A DNA stretch of 64,000 nucleotides from Echinarachnius parma (GCA_037951105.1 JBAMJV010009106.1:65001-129000), one strand, 5' to 3'; counted from the stretch's first letter, positions 1 to 10,959 are shown. The notes: generated by a model not told the origin, from the sequence alone. Numbers and translations are program-made.

Positions 1-175
1 TCCAGTGGATAGTTTAACATCCGAACACTTCAATCGTAAATATATTTTTAACGAAAGGGACATTTGAAAAAACGTAACCTGTCGCATACTTCTATAGTTA
101 TACGAAACAATGTATGAGGGAACCGCTAGAATTCCAATTGGATTTTGAGGATTTGGACAATGTTACTAGATCCCT
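1..175. mobile_element. TTAA-flanked MITE (AGGGATCT family), partial
   Basis: Right-hand part of a small element ending GTTACTAGATCCCT followed by TTAA (176-179). The left end lies outside the window. Same family as 5299-5543, 14095-14691, 32848-33216 and 43347-43592. Confidence 0.65.
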
Positions 176-179
176 TTAA

Positions 180-436
180 TATATAGTATACACATCAATT
201 GCATCATAGGGTAGACAAAGAAACATTAACATTACAATTTTAAATTTAAAAAGAAGATGAATTATGGGCAGAGATGACGTGAAAGATTTAAATGAAATAT
301 GTAGAAAGGGAGCATAAACTAGTCGATGTTCTTTCCTTATTCTATAGCAGGATCTTCATCAGTGACCCACAGACAAACGAACAAACAAACAAACGAATAA
401 ACTAAAAGCATTTTGTCATAATTATTGCGCAACAAT
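180..436. other. 3' flank of sulfotransferase A
   Basis: AT-rich sequence downstream of the stop codon, conserved in blocks B and C. It ends with a short CAAA-type repeat. No separate gene or clear polyadenylation signal could be assigned. Confidence 0.5.
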
Positions 437-1085
437 CTAGACCTTGATGCGATGTTTGTACATCTCCTCGAAGTACTCCATCACCCTGTCCGAGCAACGG
501 ACGACGTCGGCATTGAGCTCTTCGCGGGGCGGGAGCACGCTGGGCGGCATGAAGCTGCTGCTCTTCATCGCCGTCCCGAAGAAGGTCACCAGGTCCTCGA
601 CCACCGTATCGCCCGATGCCTTCATCTTCTTGAGGTTGTCCGTCGATGCGTCCCACTTCAGAAGACCGTCGTGGTACGGTAGACCGATGGCAGCGCAGTA
701 CGCCCTCAGGGTCTCCTTGGGCTTGTTGAGCAGGTCGTCCGCGTCGATCACGACGGCGTTACCACCGCCGTTATCCTTGAGGTACACCCAGAGGTCGTAG
801 AGCTCCTTGGTGAAGCAGCCCTCGGGGAAGTACCTTTCATCGCGCTCGACGTCGTACGTCTCCCAGTCGGCAGCGAGCCCGGTGAGTAGCCCCAGCTCCT
901 TGAAGTGCTTGTAGAAGGCCTTTCGGTAGGAGAAGATGGATCGGGTAGGGTCGCGGATGAGGAAGGTGTGCTTGTACCCCTCCGGGAGGAACTGCCTGTA
1001 CTCCGGCGTCATGGATGACCCCATATCCTTCACCCAGACGTGCTTGCTGGTCGATGTCTCCAGATTCCGCTTGGCCGTGGCGTAA
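437..1085 (-). CDS. Sulfotransferase copy A, exon 2 (C-terminal two thirds)
   Basis: Second and last exon of a PAPS-dependent sulfotransferase. The acceptor is a consensus CAG at 1088-1086, and the exon completes the serine codon split by the intron. It supplies residues 109-324. Residues 153-158 read RDPTRS followed by IFSYRKAF, which fits the 3'-phosphate-binding motif of sulfotransferases. Further on comes a VVIDADDLLNKPKETL helix-like segment and a conserved C-terminal lysine-rich end. The protein would transfer sulfate from PAPS to an unknown acceptor; it resembles the short cytosolic-looking family often misnamed 'branched-chain aminotransferase-like' in invertebrates. No signal peptide or transmembrane segment is visible. 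Paralogous to 14951-15599 and 33434-34082. The reading frame is intact. Family call is firm, substrate unknown. Confidence 0.88.
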
Positions 1086-1915
1086 CTGTATAATTATAGG
1101 TAAAACAATTAAGTATTTATTACAACTCGATAAAGGCATATAAATGAATTCAAGCATTCTTCAGCAAATCAAATACAGAAATGTGAAAGCAGGATTTAAA
1201 TGCTGTAAGAAAACCTAACCACTTGTTAGTCAAACTATGAGCCTTTGAATTTCCTTTCTTTTCTGAGTTATTGTGTCATGGATTATTATTACCCTCTCTC
1301 AAAGCTGAAAGATAGTCATCCTGTTACAACATACATCTGATTGGTTGACTGTGATAAAATATGAATGTACATAATGGTTTATATGGAACATAAACACGAT
1401 GTGCAATGAAGGTCCAGTGGTTGCTAGACTAACCTATAAGCGTCTCTGAGACTGGATGAAAAGGTACAACCCAAGGGTCACATATTCTTACAGAAAGATA
1501 TTTTAGCCCCAATCTTCTCAGGTAAGCTATACTAGTCACACAACTTGAGCCAGCATATGAGATAAGCTGTTAATTGATAGGAAGTTTGTGAATGACTTAA
1601 AAACTCCAAGATTTACCATATGTAGAGATCAAATGAATAATATTGAGTCACGAACAAATACTATGAAAAGGATGAATGAATTGTGATCTTTAGCGCCTGT
1701 GTGGCCATGTATTAGTGGCTTAGCCAGGTAATAAATGGAATCGACTATTTTTATAGGCGAAAGAGGCGATTAACCGTTGTCTCACTCAAACTGCTATATT
1801 AACCAATACAAATTGCAGATCTTGGTATCTGTTTTCTTGGCAAAAAGTTCACTAGTTCTAGTGAAACCGTTTTGTTCATTTATAGGAAATATGACGTTGC
1901 TTGTAGGCCATCCTA
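1086..1915 (-). other. Sulfotransferase A intron, proximal part
   Basis: Intronic sequence collinear with 15600-16411 and 34083-34700. It contains the uninterrupted sequence GATCTTTAGCGCC near 1689, which is the empty site of the Harbinger element found in block B. Confidence 0.7.
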
Positions 1916-1919
1916 TACA

Positions 1920-2140
1920 AGTCCGTAGCCAGGGGGGTGCGTTGGGTGTGTACGCAACCCCCCCCCCCCCCCCCCCCCTCCCCCCCAAACCAAAACAAAA
2001 AACATCAAAACAAAATCAGAAAGGTCCACTTTGTAACGGTCTTGACTATCTAAGCAAGTGGTCTCGGCCTCGGCCTTGAAATTGTTTGGCGACAGACACC
2101 ACCCCCACCCCACCCCTGAAAAAACCTGGCTACGGGCCTG
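1920..2140. mobile_element. MITE with CCGTAGCCAGG ends
   Basis: Inverted termini GTCCGTAGCCAGG (left) and CCTGGCTACGGGCCTG (right) flank a core with long C and G runs. Related copies lie at 11177-11374, 23168-23384 and, as a left end only, 31438-31465. Confidence 0.65.
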
Positions 2141-2145
2141 CTATA

Positions 2146-2363
2146 CAGGGTGCCCCCCCCCCCCCAAAAAAAAAAATAAAAATTGACAAAAAAGAGAACC
2201 TGACATGGTGTCATTCACAGCGCCCTAAAACAAAAACTACACTACCAAATTGACTGTTCTTGGTATCGTTGTTCATTTGAAAAGACACCCTATCCGATAG
2301 ACATAATACATTTGTTACTATATTTTGGGAAGTGCCCCGTTCCGTTTTTGGGTGGCCACCCTG
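2146..2363. mobile_element. Tc1/mariner-type MITE, TA target
   Basis: Short element beginning CAGGGTG and ending GGTGGCCACCCTG, flanked by TA on both sides. The paralogous position in block B (about 23385) lacks it. Partial relatives lie at 7854, 36707 and 56631. Confidence 0.7.
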
Positions 2364-2365
2364 TA

Positions 2366-2647
2366 TACGTCATATTTGCTCCTGATTATCTTTACTACCA
2401 TGTTATTGGGAATTAATCTTGTTGACAATCAATATTGATATTGATATGTGGATATTTTTAACAGTTACATATTGCTTGAAAGGCCCTTGTTTAGGTCAAA
2501 GTATGCGTTAAGGATTAGGCAGTAATCTGTATAGTCGCACTTTGCCCTAGCTAAATGAATGAACTTAATCTTGTTATGACAAGACGATGCTATGACTGTT
2601 TAATGACCAAGATTGCAAATTTCGTATTTACATGGTTACATGGCAAC
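2366..2647. other. Intron sequence without gene
   Basis: Intron of sulfotransferase A, collinear with 23390-23690 and 36807-37100. No coding or RNA signal seen. Confidence 0.5.
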
Positions 2648-2713
2648 GATGCTGATGCTGATGATGACGATAATAATGATTATGCTGACGACGATGTTGA
2701 TGGTGATGATGGC

Positions 2714-2761
<48 letters not shown>

Positions 2762-2762
2762 A
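2648..2762. repeat. (GAT)n microsatellite, LINE empty site
   Basis: Imperfect then perfect GAT repeats. The same tract is split by a LINE in block C (37127-37229 and 40747-40797) and lies beside a LINE in block B (26041-26192). Confidence 0.9.
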
Positions 2763-2822
2763 TAATGACGAATGTGGATATTGAGATAACAAGATGGCAG
2801 TGGCGTACCCAAGTTTTTTCAA

Positions 2823-3127
2823 GGGTTAGTGAAAGTTAGTTAAAGACCTTCCCGTGCCAATGTTGGCACATAAGGCGGCGCCTATCTCCGATTCATAAGC
2901 CCTAGGCCACACATCTACTAAATGTAGCGAAAGCTACAGAAGGGGGCCAGTCCTCTGGTAACTCGTGTGATTAACTTTCCCTTCTCCATTCTATAAATAC
3001 CGACCGCCTGGCTAGAAGACAGAAGGTTCCATTTTTACCAAGTCTTTGGTATGACTGCGGTCAGGGTTCGAACCCGGGACCTCCGGTGCATGAGGCGGAC
3101 ACTCTAACCGCTAAGCCACCATGCTCT
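2823..3127 (-). mobile_element. tRNA-derived SINE
   Basis: Read on the minus strand it starts AGCATGGTGGCTTAGCGG (A-box-like) and continues to GGTTCGAACCC (B box) within about 70 bp, followed by a body of about 230 bp. A second copy with the same flanks lies at 40860-41168. Block B lacks it at the equivalent place. Confidence 0.75.
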
Positions 3128-3253
3128 TCGACCAGAATTGTCGAGGGGAGGGGGTGTCGGTGAAGATTTTGCTTGAGGTGCGAGACCGAGACCATCGGTT
3201 ATGATGGTCGAGACCACTAAAAATTGGCCTCGAGACCACTTACATTTTGTAAA

Positions 3254-3334
3254 GGGGGGGGGGGGGGGGGGCTTGAACCCCCCAAAACAGCCCCCTTATC
3301 ATCAAAGGGAGGGAGGTTTGACCCCCCCCCCCCC
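3254..3334. repeat. Paired G and C homopolymer tracts
   Basis: A long G run and a C run separated by about 50 bp, inverted with respect to each other. Repeated at 41291-41382, where run lengths differ. Confidence 0.75.
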
Positions 3335-3381
3335 GGTATGCCTATGCAATATGGTGATGATGATGACGATAACTAACTTAC

Positions 3382-3707
3382 GAGAGTCGTTCAGGGAAGT
3401 GCGTGGTCTGCGAAACCGTATCCAGCATCAGCTTCGCCTTCTGGAACACCTCCTCGTTGCCCTCGTACTCGTGCGGGAGGTCGTCCCCGGTGTGGAGCTT
3501 GTACTCGAACCTGGCCAGGTAGCAGTAGACGTATGGCTCGAACCACACCTCGGTGTCCTCGACGAAGCTCATGCACTTTGCGAAGGCAGAGGAGATGGCG
3601 CGGGGAACACACCACATCACGGTACGGGACCCACCGGGTGGGATCGGAGTGCGCCCAGCACCCGATGAACTCGATGATGATGAGGGAGCAGACATTATCG
3701 ATGACAT
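3382..3707 (-). CDS. Sulfotransferase copy A, exon 1 (PAPS-binding N-terminus)
   Basis: First coding exon. Start chosen at the ATG at 3707 (MSSIMSAP); a second in-frame ATG lies four codons on and matches the start of copy B. A serine-rich leader (residues 9-15) precedes SRTVMWCVPRAISSAF, where PRAISSAF (residues 35-42) fits the 5'-phosphosulfate-binding loop. This is followed by DTEVWFEPY. The donor is GTAAGT at 3381-3376, phase 2. Joined to 1085-437 it gives 325 codons including the stop. Compared with copy C the only obvious difference is a shorter linker between the serine run and the P-loop. Confidence 0.87.
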
Positions 3708-5294
3708 AAATTTAGTGTCGGTTCGCCAAAAGTAAATAGGTGTTCAGTGTTGGTTTTGGAAACAGGTATAAAGTGATTCGTATTGATAATCACAATTTGT
3801 ATGCTGCACTTGTTCTTGCTTTTACAGTATGGTATTCTTGAAATGCACGGGGATCGATGAGTAGCTTGATAAATCGAAGCAAATTTCGTTTCACTCTTTA
3901 GACGTGAAATAGTAATTAGAGTTAGTAATTAGTAATTAGCAATGTTCTGGTAATTATTCCGGCGAGTAAATTGTCTAATTAATGCGCATCATTATAGAGT
4001 TCTAACATCATAATCCCGTTTGTTTTATGATCATTGAATATTCCTTCGTTGGTGTTGAATAATCCAAATGTATCTCTAAACTCCAAAGTTAAACAACCAA
4101 GCAGAACACAAAATGCACTTCTATAAACTAGAGGTATACGAGTCACAATGGGGTACTAGTCGCACTCGGCGAGAAAATAATATTAGTAAGTGTCAAAGGT
4201 CAGGTATGGAGTTAGATATTTTTTGGGTAGGTAAAGTGGTTTAGTATCTGCTTCTTATATTGGGTGGAGTGATGTACACTGCATTCCAAAAACAAACCTG
4301 GACTTTGGAACAATTATATATAGCACAGTTGTTTAAATAAATCAACACTTCACCAGGCTAAATTTAGAAACGATGATGATGTAACAAAACAACGGTTTGC
4401 TATAATACGCCTATATGATCATTCACATCCCTATAACGACGATTGAGGTAGAAAACTGCACAAATAACCGATCTCAATATTGTATCAAGTCAAATTTTCA
4501 ACACGCAGAGCAAAATTCCAAGGAGGTCCAAACACACTTTTCAAGAGAAAGTATCAAAGTAACATAGGTATCATTTGACCATACATTGCGAGACAAACGA
4601 ATATCACTAGCGATATTATTTCCGAAACATAGGTATCGATAGTTTTTTTTACTGCATCATTCGCTATAGCGCTAGGGGAATTGTCCCAATGTTCACCCAC
4701 AGTGATCTATTGATGAGGTTTCCTAATTTACAGGTACAGGTCTCAGTTATAAGATGTAAACAATCCAATAATACTAGTGGAAAGGTCCAGGGGCCGCCCA
4801 GGTATTCCACTATGATCATTCTTTAAGCTTTTAAAGCCGTTCTGCAAACAACAACGGGCATGAATAACACACACTTGTCATTTCATTACCTCCCAACGTG
4901 CCCAAAGTGGCAATAACAATTTGGGCAGTGAGCAAAGCACATTTTGGTTACAGGGATCTAAATTTTAGTATTAACATAGTCCAAATCCACAAACCTAACT
5001 CAGAACTCTTTAGTGCTTCTCTCATACAGTGTTGTATTCGTATAACCAATAGGAGCATGGAACAGGTTTTGGGTTTTCGAATCACCATTTTGTAACAACA
5101 GTGAAAATCTGGCACTTCGGAATGGCCATAATGACCACTTCTCCGATCATGCCGATGATAATGCTTTAATGTGTTTGTTTATTTGATTTTCTACATGTTT
5201 GTTTATCTATTTAATGTTGTTATTGTTATTGTCCATTACCACAAGTGACTAGAGTACATTCACCATATTATGGTAAAAATTAAGAGAACTTTTC
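3708..5294. other. Upstream region of sulfotransferase A
   Basis: Collinear with 41774-43340 of block C, apart from a 57-bp insertion there. It should include the promoter, but no TATA box or other element could be assigned with confidence. No other gene seen. Confidence 0.5.
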
Positions 5295-5298
5295 TTAA

Positions 5299-5543
5299 AG
5301 GGATCTAGTAACTTTGTTGACATGTGCAAAAAGTGAGGAATGGTACACGGTTACGACAATCCCATGGATAATTTAACATCTGAACACTTCAATCGTAAAT
5401 ATCTTTTGAACGAAATGGAAATTTAAAAAAATGAAACCTGTCCCATGCTTCTTTTTTTAAAATTACGAATACAACTAAGTATGAGAGAACCACTAGAGTT
5501 CCAAGTAAGTTTTTGAGGATTTGTACAATGTTACTAAGTCCCT
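5299..5543. mobile_element. TTAA-flanked MITE (AGGGATCT family)
   Basis: Starts AGGGATCTAGTAAC after TTAA (5295-5298) and ends GTTACTAAGTCCCT before TTAA (5544-5547). TTAA duplications point to a piggyBac- or Kolobok-type mobilising transposase. Confidence 0.75.
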
Positions 5544-5812
5544 TTAATATTGAAGCGTGCTGAATCCAAAGGTTCACATTCGTCCAGAAATCTATCTAGA
5601 AATCTGAACGAGATCAAACTGGTCAGTGAGCAGTGTTATGTAGTTATAGCCATTTGCTGTGGGTTGTGTGGTCTGTGTTGGAGTCATACTTATATGGTCT
5701 GTACGCATCATTAACCTTTATTGCTTAGGTTTGTTGTTGTAGTTATTTAGAAGTAGTGTCTTCGACTCTTCTCAACTACATAAATAGGGTAGACAAACGT
5801 AAAGCTAACAAG

Positions 5813-5935
5813 AAATCAAACAAACAAACAAACAAACAAACAAACAGGCAGACCGACAAACAAACAAACAAAAACGAACATAACAATAAACAAACAAACA
5901 AACAAAAATACAACAAATAAACAAACCAACAAACT
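5813..5935. repeat. (CAAA)n microsatellite
   Basis: Runs of CAAA with interspersed GACA. The paralogous tract is at 43867-43985. Confidence 0.85.
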
Positions 5936-6279
5936 ATTCATAGGGAGATAATATTTTAAAAATCTCTTATGGTTTATTCTACTGTAGAATGTGATGTTAG
6001 TTTTGTTTATCCTGTGACATACCTAGTCCGGTTTGAGTTGTGGTAAAGTCACTTTCCAATTATTGCACGCTCTAGCCCGTTAGATGGCGACAAACCTCCC
6101 CAATCCACTTTACGGAAGAGATTTTACTGTTCTGACGGTGTCACTGCTGATGCATCGATTACATGTAACATAGGAATCATGAGGTCTGGCGCCATCTAGC
6201 GGGCTAAAAGTGTCGCAGGAATTAATAAGTTTGACAGACCATTATAGCCCTACTACATACTGTACGTGAAATTATATTT

Positions 6280-6300
6280 ACCCCCCCCCCCCCCCCTCCC
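6280..6300. repeat. Poly-C tract
   Basis: C run preceding a sequence shared with 44340-44490. Collinearity with block C ends about 110 bp further on. Confidence 0.7.
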
Positions 6301-6419
6301 CTGCTTAGCTCCGCCACATAACATACAAAAATATGCTGCGTGGACCCGTGGACGCCAACATTTCCGAAATGCCTCCGAATTTTGATACAAGTGAAAATGC
6401 AGGGAATTAAACGGATCTC

Positions 6420-6658
6420 TCTTTCTTCTTCTTCTTCTTCTTCTTCTTCTTCTTCTCTTTTCTTCTTCTTCTTCTTCTTCTTCTTTCTTCTTCTTCTTCT
6501 CTTCTTCTTCTTCTTCTTCTTCTTCTTCTTCTTCTCTTCTTCTTCTTCTCTTCTTCTTCTTCTTCTTCGTCTCTTCTTCTTCTTCTTCTTCTTCTTCTTC
6601 TTCTTCTTCTTCTTCTTCTTCTTCTTCTTCTTCTTCTTCTTCTTCTTCTTCTTCTTCT
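6420..6658. repeat. (TTC)n microsatellite
   Basis: About 240 bp of TTC/CTT with occasional CTCTTC interruptions. Long open frames across it (poly-Glu, poly-Phe) are artefacts of the repeat. Confidence 0.95.
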
Positions 6659-6839
6659 ATAATCTTCAAAGGGCTATAATGCAGCCTATCTCGAAGATGA
6701 ACATAATCTTGTGTACACGATATAAGAGGAGTGTGGGCCTAATCAAAATGTATTGATTCATAGTGGTTAGTTACAAGATACTTTGAATTGATCAAGTGAG
6801 ACTGCATTAACCACTTGTGCTAGGAAGTTTATTCCATTC

Positions 6840-8095
6840 CAGTGCTGTAGTCGAGTCCACCCTGTCCGAGTCCGAGTCCGAGTCCGAGTCCCTGGAGTCC
6901 GAGTCGAGTCCGAGTCCGAGTCCGAGTCCGAGTCTCGCGGACATCCGAGTCCCGAGGTCCCGGACATCCGAGTCCGAGTCCGAGTCCCGAGTCCCAATGG
7001 GAAAATCTAAATTGCAATTCTTTTTATTTCACAATCATGATCAGTTCCATTATGATAAATGCCTTACAGTGAACTCTCTATAACATAAATAGTTCGTCTG
7101 GTTCATTGTAAACTTCCTATTTGTCAGATATACCGTATTTAATTATTTCTTACTACAACAGTTATCTTAATAGACACCATCAAAGAAATTAAAAAGAGTT
7201 ATCTGCAGAAATGATTTTGGGCAATGTCAAAAGGTTATTATTACAGAGTATGAGACAAATTCAATTAATGATGTCTATGCAGGATAAAAAATTCATAAAA
7301 AGTGTGACAGACGGGACAAGAATTTAGTTGATCTTTGTCACCCTTAAATTTCCCAAAAATACAGTGGATAAGGAACTGCTGCATATCTTTTCCTAAGGTT
7401 CACTGTCAAATGGATTAATGGGATATAACTTTATGTGCAAACAGTCAAGTTGGAAAAGTAATCATTGTTGAAGTTAAGCATGAATTTCAGCAATTTTCTA
7501 ATCCTTTTAAGATCACAATTTTTAGCAAAAAATATCAAATATCTGAAAATTCACGTTTTGTGCCATAAACTGTCAGCTATGAACAGATGAGCAAGATATC
7601 ATCCTAAGAAGCAATGAAGAGCACTCACTGTCAAGAACCAATTGGAATGAAAAGAAATACTGATTAATAACGTAATTCAAATGTATCATGGGGGGCGCTA
7701 CATAATTGACTGAAACTGAAGGGACTGGTGCGATACTTGAAAATTATATTTCTTGAAATTGGTGTGAATTATTCAGTCGCATGCATCTATCATGACCTGT
7801 TTGAAATTTAACTATGATTTTGTTATCAGATTGGATGGTTATATACTGCAATACAGGGTGGCCCCCAAAAAACGGAACGGGGCACTTCCCAAAATATAGT
7901 AATAAAATGATATGTCCATAGGATATGGTATCTTTTCCAATGAAAAACGATACTTAGAACAGTCATTTTGGTCTAGTAGTTTTTGTTTTAGGGCGCGCTG
8001 AGTGACACCATGTCAGGTTCCGAGTCCGAGTCCCGAGAAATACGGACTCGAGACCGGTCTCGAGTCCGAGTCCGGACTCGAGTCCTACAGCACTG
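6840..8095. mobile_element. hAT-type non-autonomous DNA transposon
   Basis: Inverted ends CAGTGCTGTAGTCGAGTCC and GGACTCGAGTCCTACAGCACTG are flanked by an exact 8-bp duplication TTCCATTC (6832-6839 and 8096-8103), the length typical of hAT. Subterminal regions consist of GAGTCC hexanucleotide repeats (about 6862-6995 and 8020-8090), including a 24-bp perfect palindrome at 8044-8067. The interior has no transposase. A truncated mariner-type MITE lies inside near the right end. Confidence 0.85.
7854..8022. mobile_element. Truncated Tc1/mariner-type MITE nested in hAT element
   Basis: Begins CAGGGTGGCCCCC after TA and is homologous to the reverse complement of 2146-2363. Its far end merges into the GAGTCC repeats of the host element. 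Confidence 0.65.
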
Positions 8096-8338
8096 TTCCA
8101 TTCTAATATAGTCCGTTGAGCGAATGCAAATTTGTCGATATTGCCCCTTGGACGGTATGTTTGGAAGCACATGTTGTGATTTTTCCTAGTTTTAGATGAG
8201 TTTATAGTGAAAAATGTATCTGGAGGAATTGCAACGAGGTTATTCATGATTCTATAAAACGGCTCTTTTTGAATGATAACAGGAGTTTTACTTAGTCGTA
8301 AGGCACATTTTACAATTTCTTCTTTATTCATCGTACAG

Positions 8339-8499
8339 GAAGGAAACATCATTCTCTTGTTTGTATCCGTATAGGCAACACTCCATCGACGCTGGGTGGC
8401 GTTGCAGCGACCCTCGGCGGTTCTCCGAAAACGCATGTACGTGGCGTTCCGGCCTGACGTCGAACTCGAACAAGACGCCACATGGGTGTATTTTTGTTC
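8339..8499 (+). pseudogene. Degenerate duplicate of the 8532-8814 exon
   Basis: After an acceptor-like TACAG at 8334-8338 the sequence repeats the start of the next exon (GAAGGAAACATC) and its motif. In one frame it reads SDPRRFSENA and in the next YVAFRPDVELEQDATWVYF, matching SDPWRFSKDAYAAFQPEVEQ and GTWALYS downstream. The switch of frame and lack of a clear donor suggest a broken exon copy. Confidence 0.5.
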
Positions 8500-8531
8500 A
8501 CAATTCTCTTATCTTGTTTTTTATCGCTCAG

Positions 8532-8814
8532 GAAGGAAACATCTCCGGTTTTCGTTCGTCGGTGACGCGACGCCGACCTCAGAAGACGCCACGACGACAT
8601 CGACAAAGAACAGTGACCCGTGGCGATTCTCCAAAGACGCGTACGCTGCGTTTCAACCGGAAGTCGAACAAGTGTTATTTAAGGACGGCACGTGGGCGCT
8701 GTACAGCAAAGAAAACCTCAGCTATTCTTGGAACGTCATCAGACACGAGCGACAGCAGTTAACCTTCAACGGTGACGTCATCTGCTGGGGAAACAAAGTT
8801 GCGACACCTTACAG
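8532..8814 (+). CDS. Unrecognised gene, penultimate exon
   Basis: Exon bounded by a pyrimidine-rich acceptor ending GCTCAG (to 8531) and a donor GTATGA at 8815. It encodes RKHLRFSFVGDATPTSEDATTT followed, after a short gap, by DPWRFSKDAYAAFQPEVEQ and then DGTWALYSKENLSYSWNVI. It joins in frame to 9305 (PYR-YHEGG). I do not recognise the family. Aromatic-rich segments and the repeated DP(W/R)RFS module suggest an extracellular or lectin-like fold, but that is a guess. Upstream exons were not found, so this may be a fragment. Confidence 0.5.
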
Positions 8815-9304
8815 GTATGAACGAAGTCAGGAACTAATTCTTTAATGTGACGTGTTTTTTGGTTGTCGTTGTAGCATCTTGCCCCTTTCAATAGAATTCA
8901 CATTACATTTTCGCTTACAATAGTTTTGCCTCTATAGCTGTTCTTAAAAGAAGGTTGTCCCATACTTTTCAATTCAGATATTAAGGATCGGCAAACAAGG
9001 TTGATGTGAATGACTGAGCATGAAAAACAGTATCATTGAGTATTATTTACAGTTTAAAATTATTCAAACAATCATCAGCCCAATATAAGTTTGAACTCTG
9101 TATATTGTTATCGCTAATTGATTACGACACCTTAGAGGCCAACAGCCCAAAGTCCGTTCTACCTGTTTTCCTCCTTGACCATGATGACATTCGCTACACT
9201 CGCGTTTAAACTAATACAAAAAACAAGTACATTTCTCCTTCACATATCTTAGATCAAAACTTAATGCTAATTCGCCTCGTTTTCTTTTCATCTTGTTTGT
9301 TTAG

Positions 9305-9512
9305 ATACCACGAAGGCGGTCTGCACATGGGCATCCCATCGTCCAGCCTCCCGTGCCAGCTGGCGATAGATCCCCAAGCCGTCATGCTCAAGAGCATCTA
9401 CGCAGCGGTAGGCGAGAACGGGAACTCGCAATGGGTGGAGGGTCAGAGGAGCTACATAGGAGATGGCTCGATGGCCGCGGTAAACCAACGAGTTGCTATT
9501 TGGGTTAGATAA
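9305..9512 (+). CDS. Unrecognised gene, terminal exon
   Basis: Acceptor TTGTTTAG ends at 9304. The exon completes the codon of the previous exon, reads YHEGGLHMGIPSSSLPCQL and ends VNQRVAIWVR with a stop at 9510-9512. From 9397 onward the exon plus its 3' flank is the first unit of a tandem array. One cysteine only and no transmembrane segment. Function unknown. Confidence 0.5.
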
Positions 9513-10890
9513 CCCAGTACCATGACCCTTCATAATACAAGACAAAGACTGTACAAACTATACAATGTTCAATATGCAAAGCAATTTTAGATAGTCGCCA
9601 TCTGATCTACGCAGCGGTAGGCGAGAACGGGAACTCGCAATGGGTGGAGGGTCAGAGGAGCTACATAGGAGATGGCTCGATGGCCGCGGTAAACCAACGA
9701 GTTGCTATTTGGGTTAGATAACCCAGTACCATGACCCTTCATAATACAAGACAAAGACTGTACAAACTATACAATGTTCAATATGCAAAGCAATTTTAGA
9801 TAGTCGCCATCTGATCTACGCAGTGGTAGGGGAGAACGGGAACTCGCAATGGGTGGAGGGTCAGAGGAGCTACATAGGAGATGGCTCGATGGCCGCGGTA
9901 AACCAACGAGTTGCTATTTGGGTTAGATAACCCAGTACCATGACCCTTCATAATACAAGACAAAGACTGTACAAACTATACAATGTTCAATATGCAAAGC
10001 AATTTTAGATAGTCGCCATCTGATCTACGCAGTGGTAGGGGAGAACGGGAACTCGCAATGGGTGGAAGGTCAAAGGAGTTACATAGAGAATGGCTCGATG
10101 GCCGCGGTTAACCAACGAGTTGCTATCTGGGTTATAGATAACCCAGTACCATGACCCTTCATAATGCAAGACAAAGACTGTGGTACAAACTTAGTTTAAT
10201 ATGCAAAGCAATTTTAAATAGTCGCCATCTACGCAGCGGTAGGGGAGAATTGGAACTCGCAATGGATGTATCGAAGGTAAACCGAGTTACATAGGAGAAG
10301 GCCTTCTGGGTTAGATAACCTATTATCAAGACCCTTTATACAAAGACTGTACAAACTATAAATGTTTAATATGCGAAGCAATTTTAAATAGTCGCCATCT
10401 ACGCAGCCATAGGGGAGAACGGGAACTCGCCATGGATGGAAGGTCAAGAAGTTACGTGGGAGATGGCTCGTTGGCCAGGGTAAACCAACGAGTTGCTATC
10501 TGGGTTAGATATCCCATTATCAGGACCTTTCATAATACAAGACAAAGACTGTACAAACTATAAATGTTTAATATGCAAAGCAAATTTAAATAGTCGCCAT
10601 CTACGCAGTGGTGGGGGAGAACGGGAACTCGCGATGGGTGGAAGATCTAAGGAGTTACATAGGGGATGGCTCGATGGCCACGGTAAACCAACTTGCTATC
10701 TGGGTTAGATAACACAATATCAGTATCCCTTCGAAATAGAACATGCGGCAAATCTACTCAGCTTTAGGGAGAAATATAACATCGCAATGGACTGATGATC
10801 AGAAGAGTTCCATTTGAGATGAATCGATGGCAGCAGTTGACCAACTAGTCGCCATCTGGGTTCGATAACACAATTTCTTGACCCTTCAAA
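9397..10890 (+). repeat. Tandem array of a terminal coding exon plus 3' flank
   Basis: Units beginning TCTACGCAGCGGTAGG start at 9397, 9606, 9815 and 10024 (period exactly 209 bp), then at 10228, 10398, 10600 and, more diverged, 10752. Each early unit holds an open segment of about 38 codons (ending VAIWVR and a stop) plus about 100 bp of 3' flank. Units 1-3 are nearly identical; later units carry indels. Every unit has its own stop, so units could act as alternative last exons, 3' UTR, or be inert. Confidence 0.85.
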
Positions 10891-10959
10891 GACCTCAGAA
10901 ATCTAGGCTAGACAGAGACCAACGTTTAACAAAACAGGTAGAAAATAGGAAAGTGTAAA

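Larger units (their letters stand above)
1..6410. repeat. Segmental duplication block A
   Basis: Position 1 aligns with 14513 and 33027, and collinearity with block C continues to about 6410/44490, interrupted only by later insertions. Block A lacks the Harbinger element of B and the LINE of C, so it serves as the empty-site reference. Confidence 0.85.

Noticed and set aside
425..800. Plus-strand open frames over the sulfotransferase exons
   Set aside because: The GC-rich coding exon leaves antisense frames open; the minus-strand frame has the family motifs and splice sites.
6253..6756. Long open frames of poly-Glu and poly-Phe/Ser on both strands
   Set aside because: They are translations of the TTC microsatellite with no family motif or splice support.
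8361..8762. Single long open frame across the 8.4-8.8 kb region
   Set aside because: The splice-consistent reading uses another frame for 8532-8814, and the upstream part is a frameshifted exon copy.
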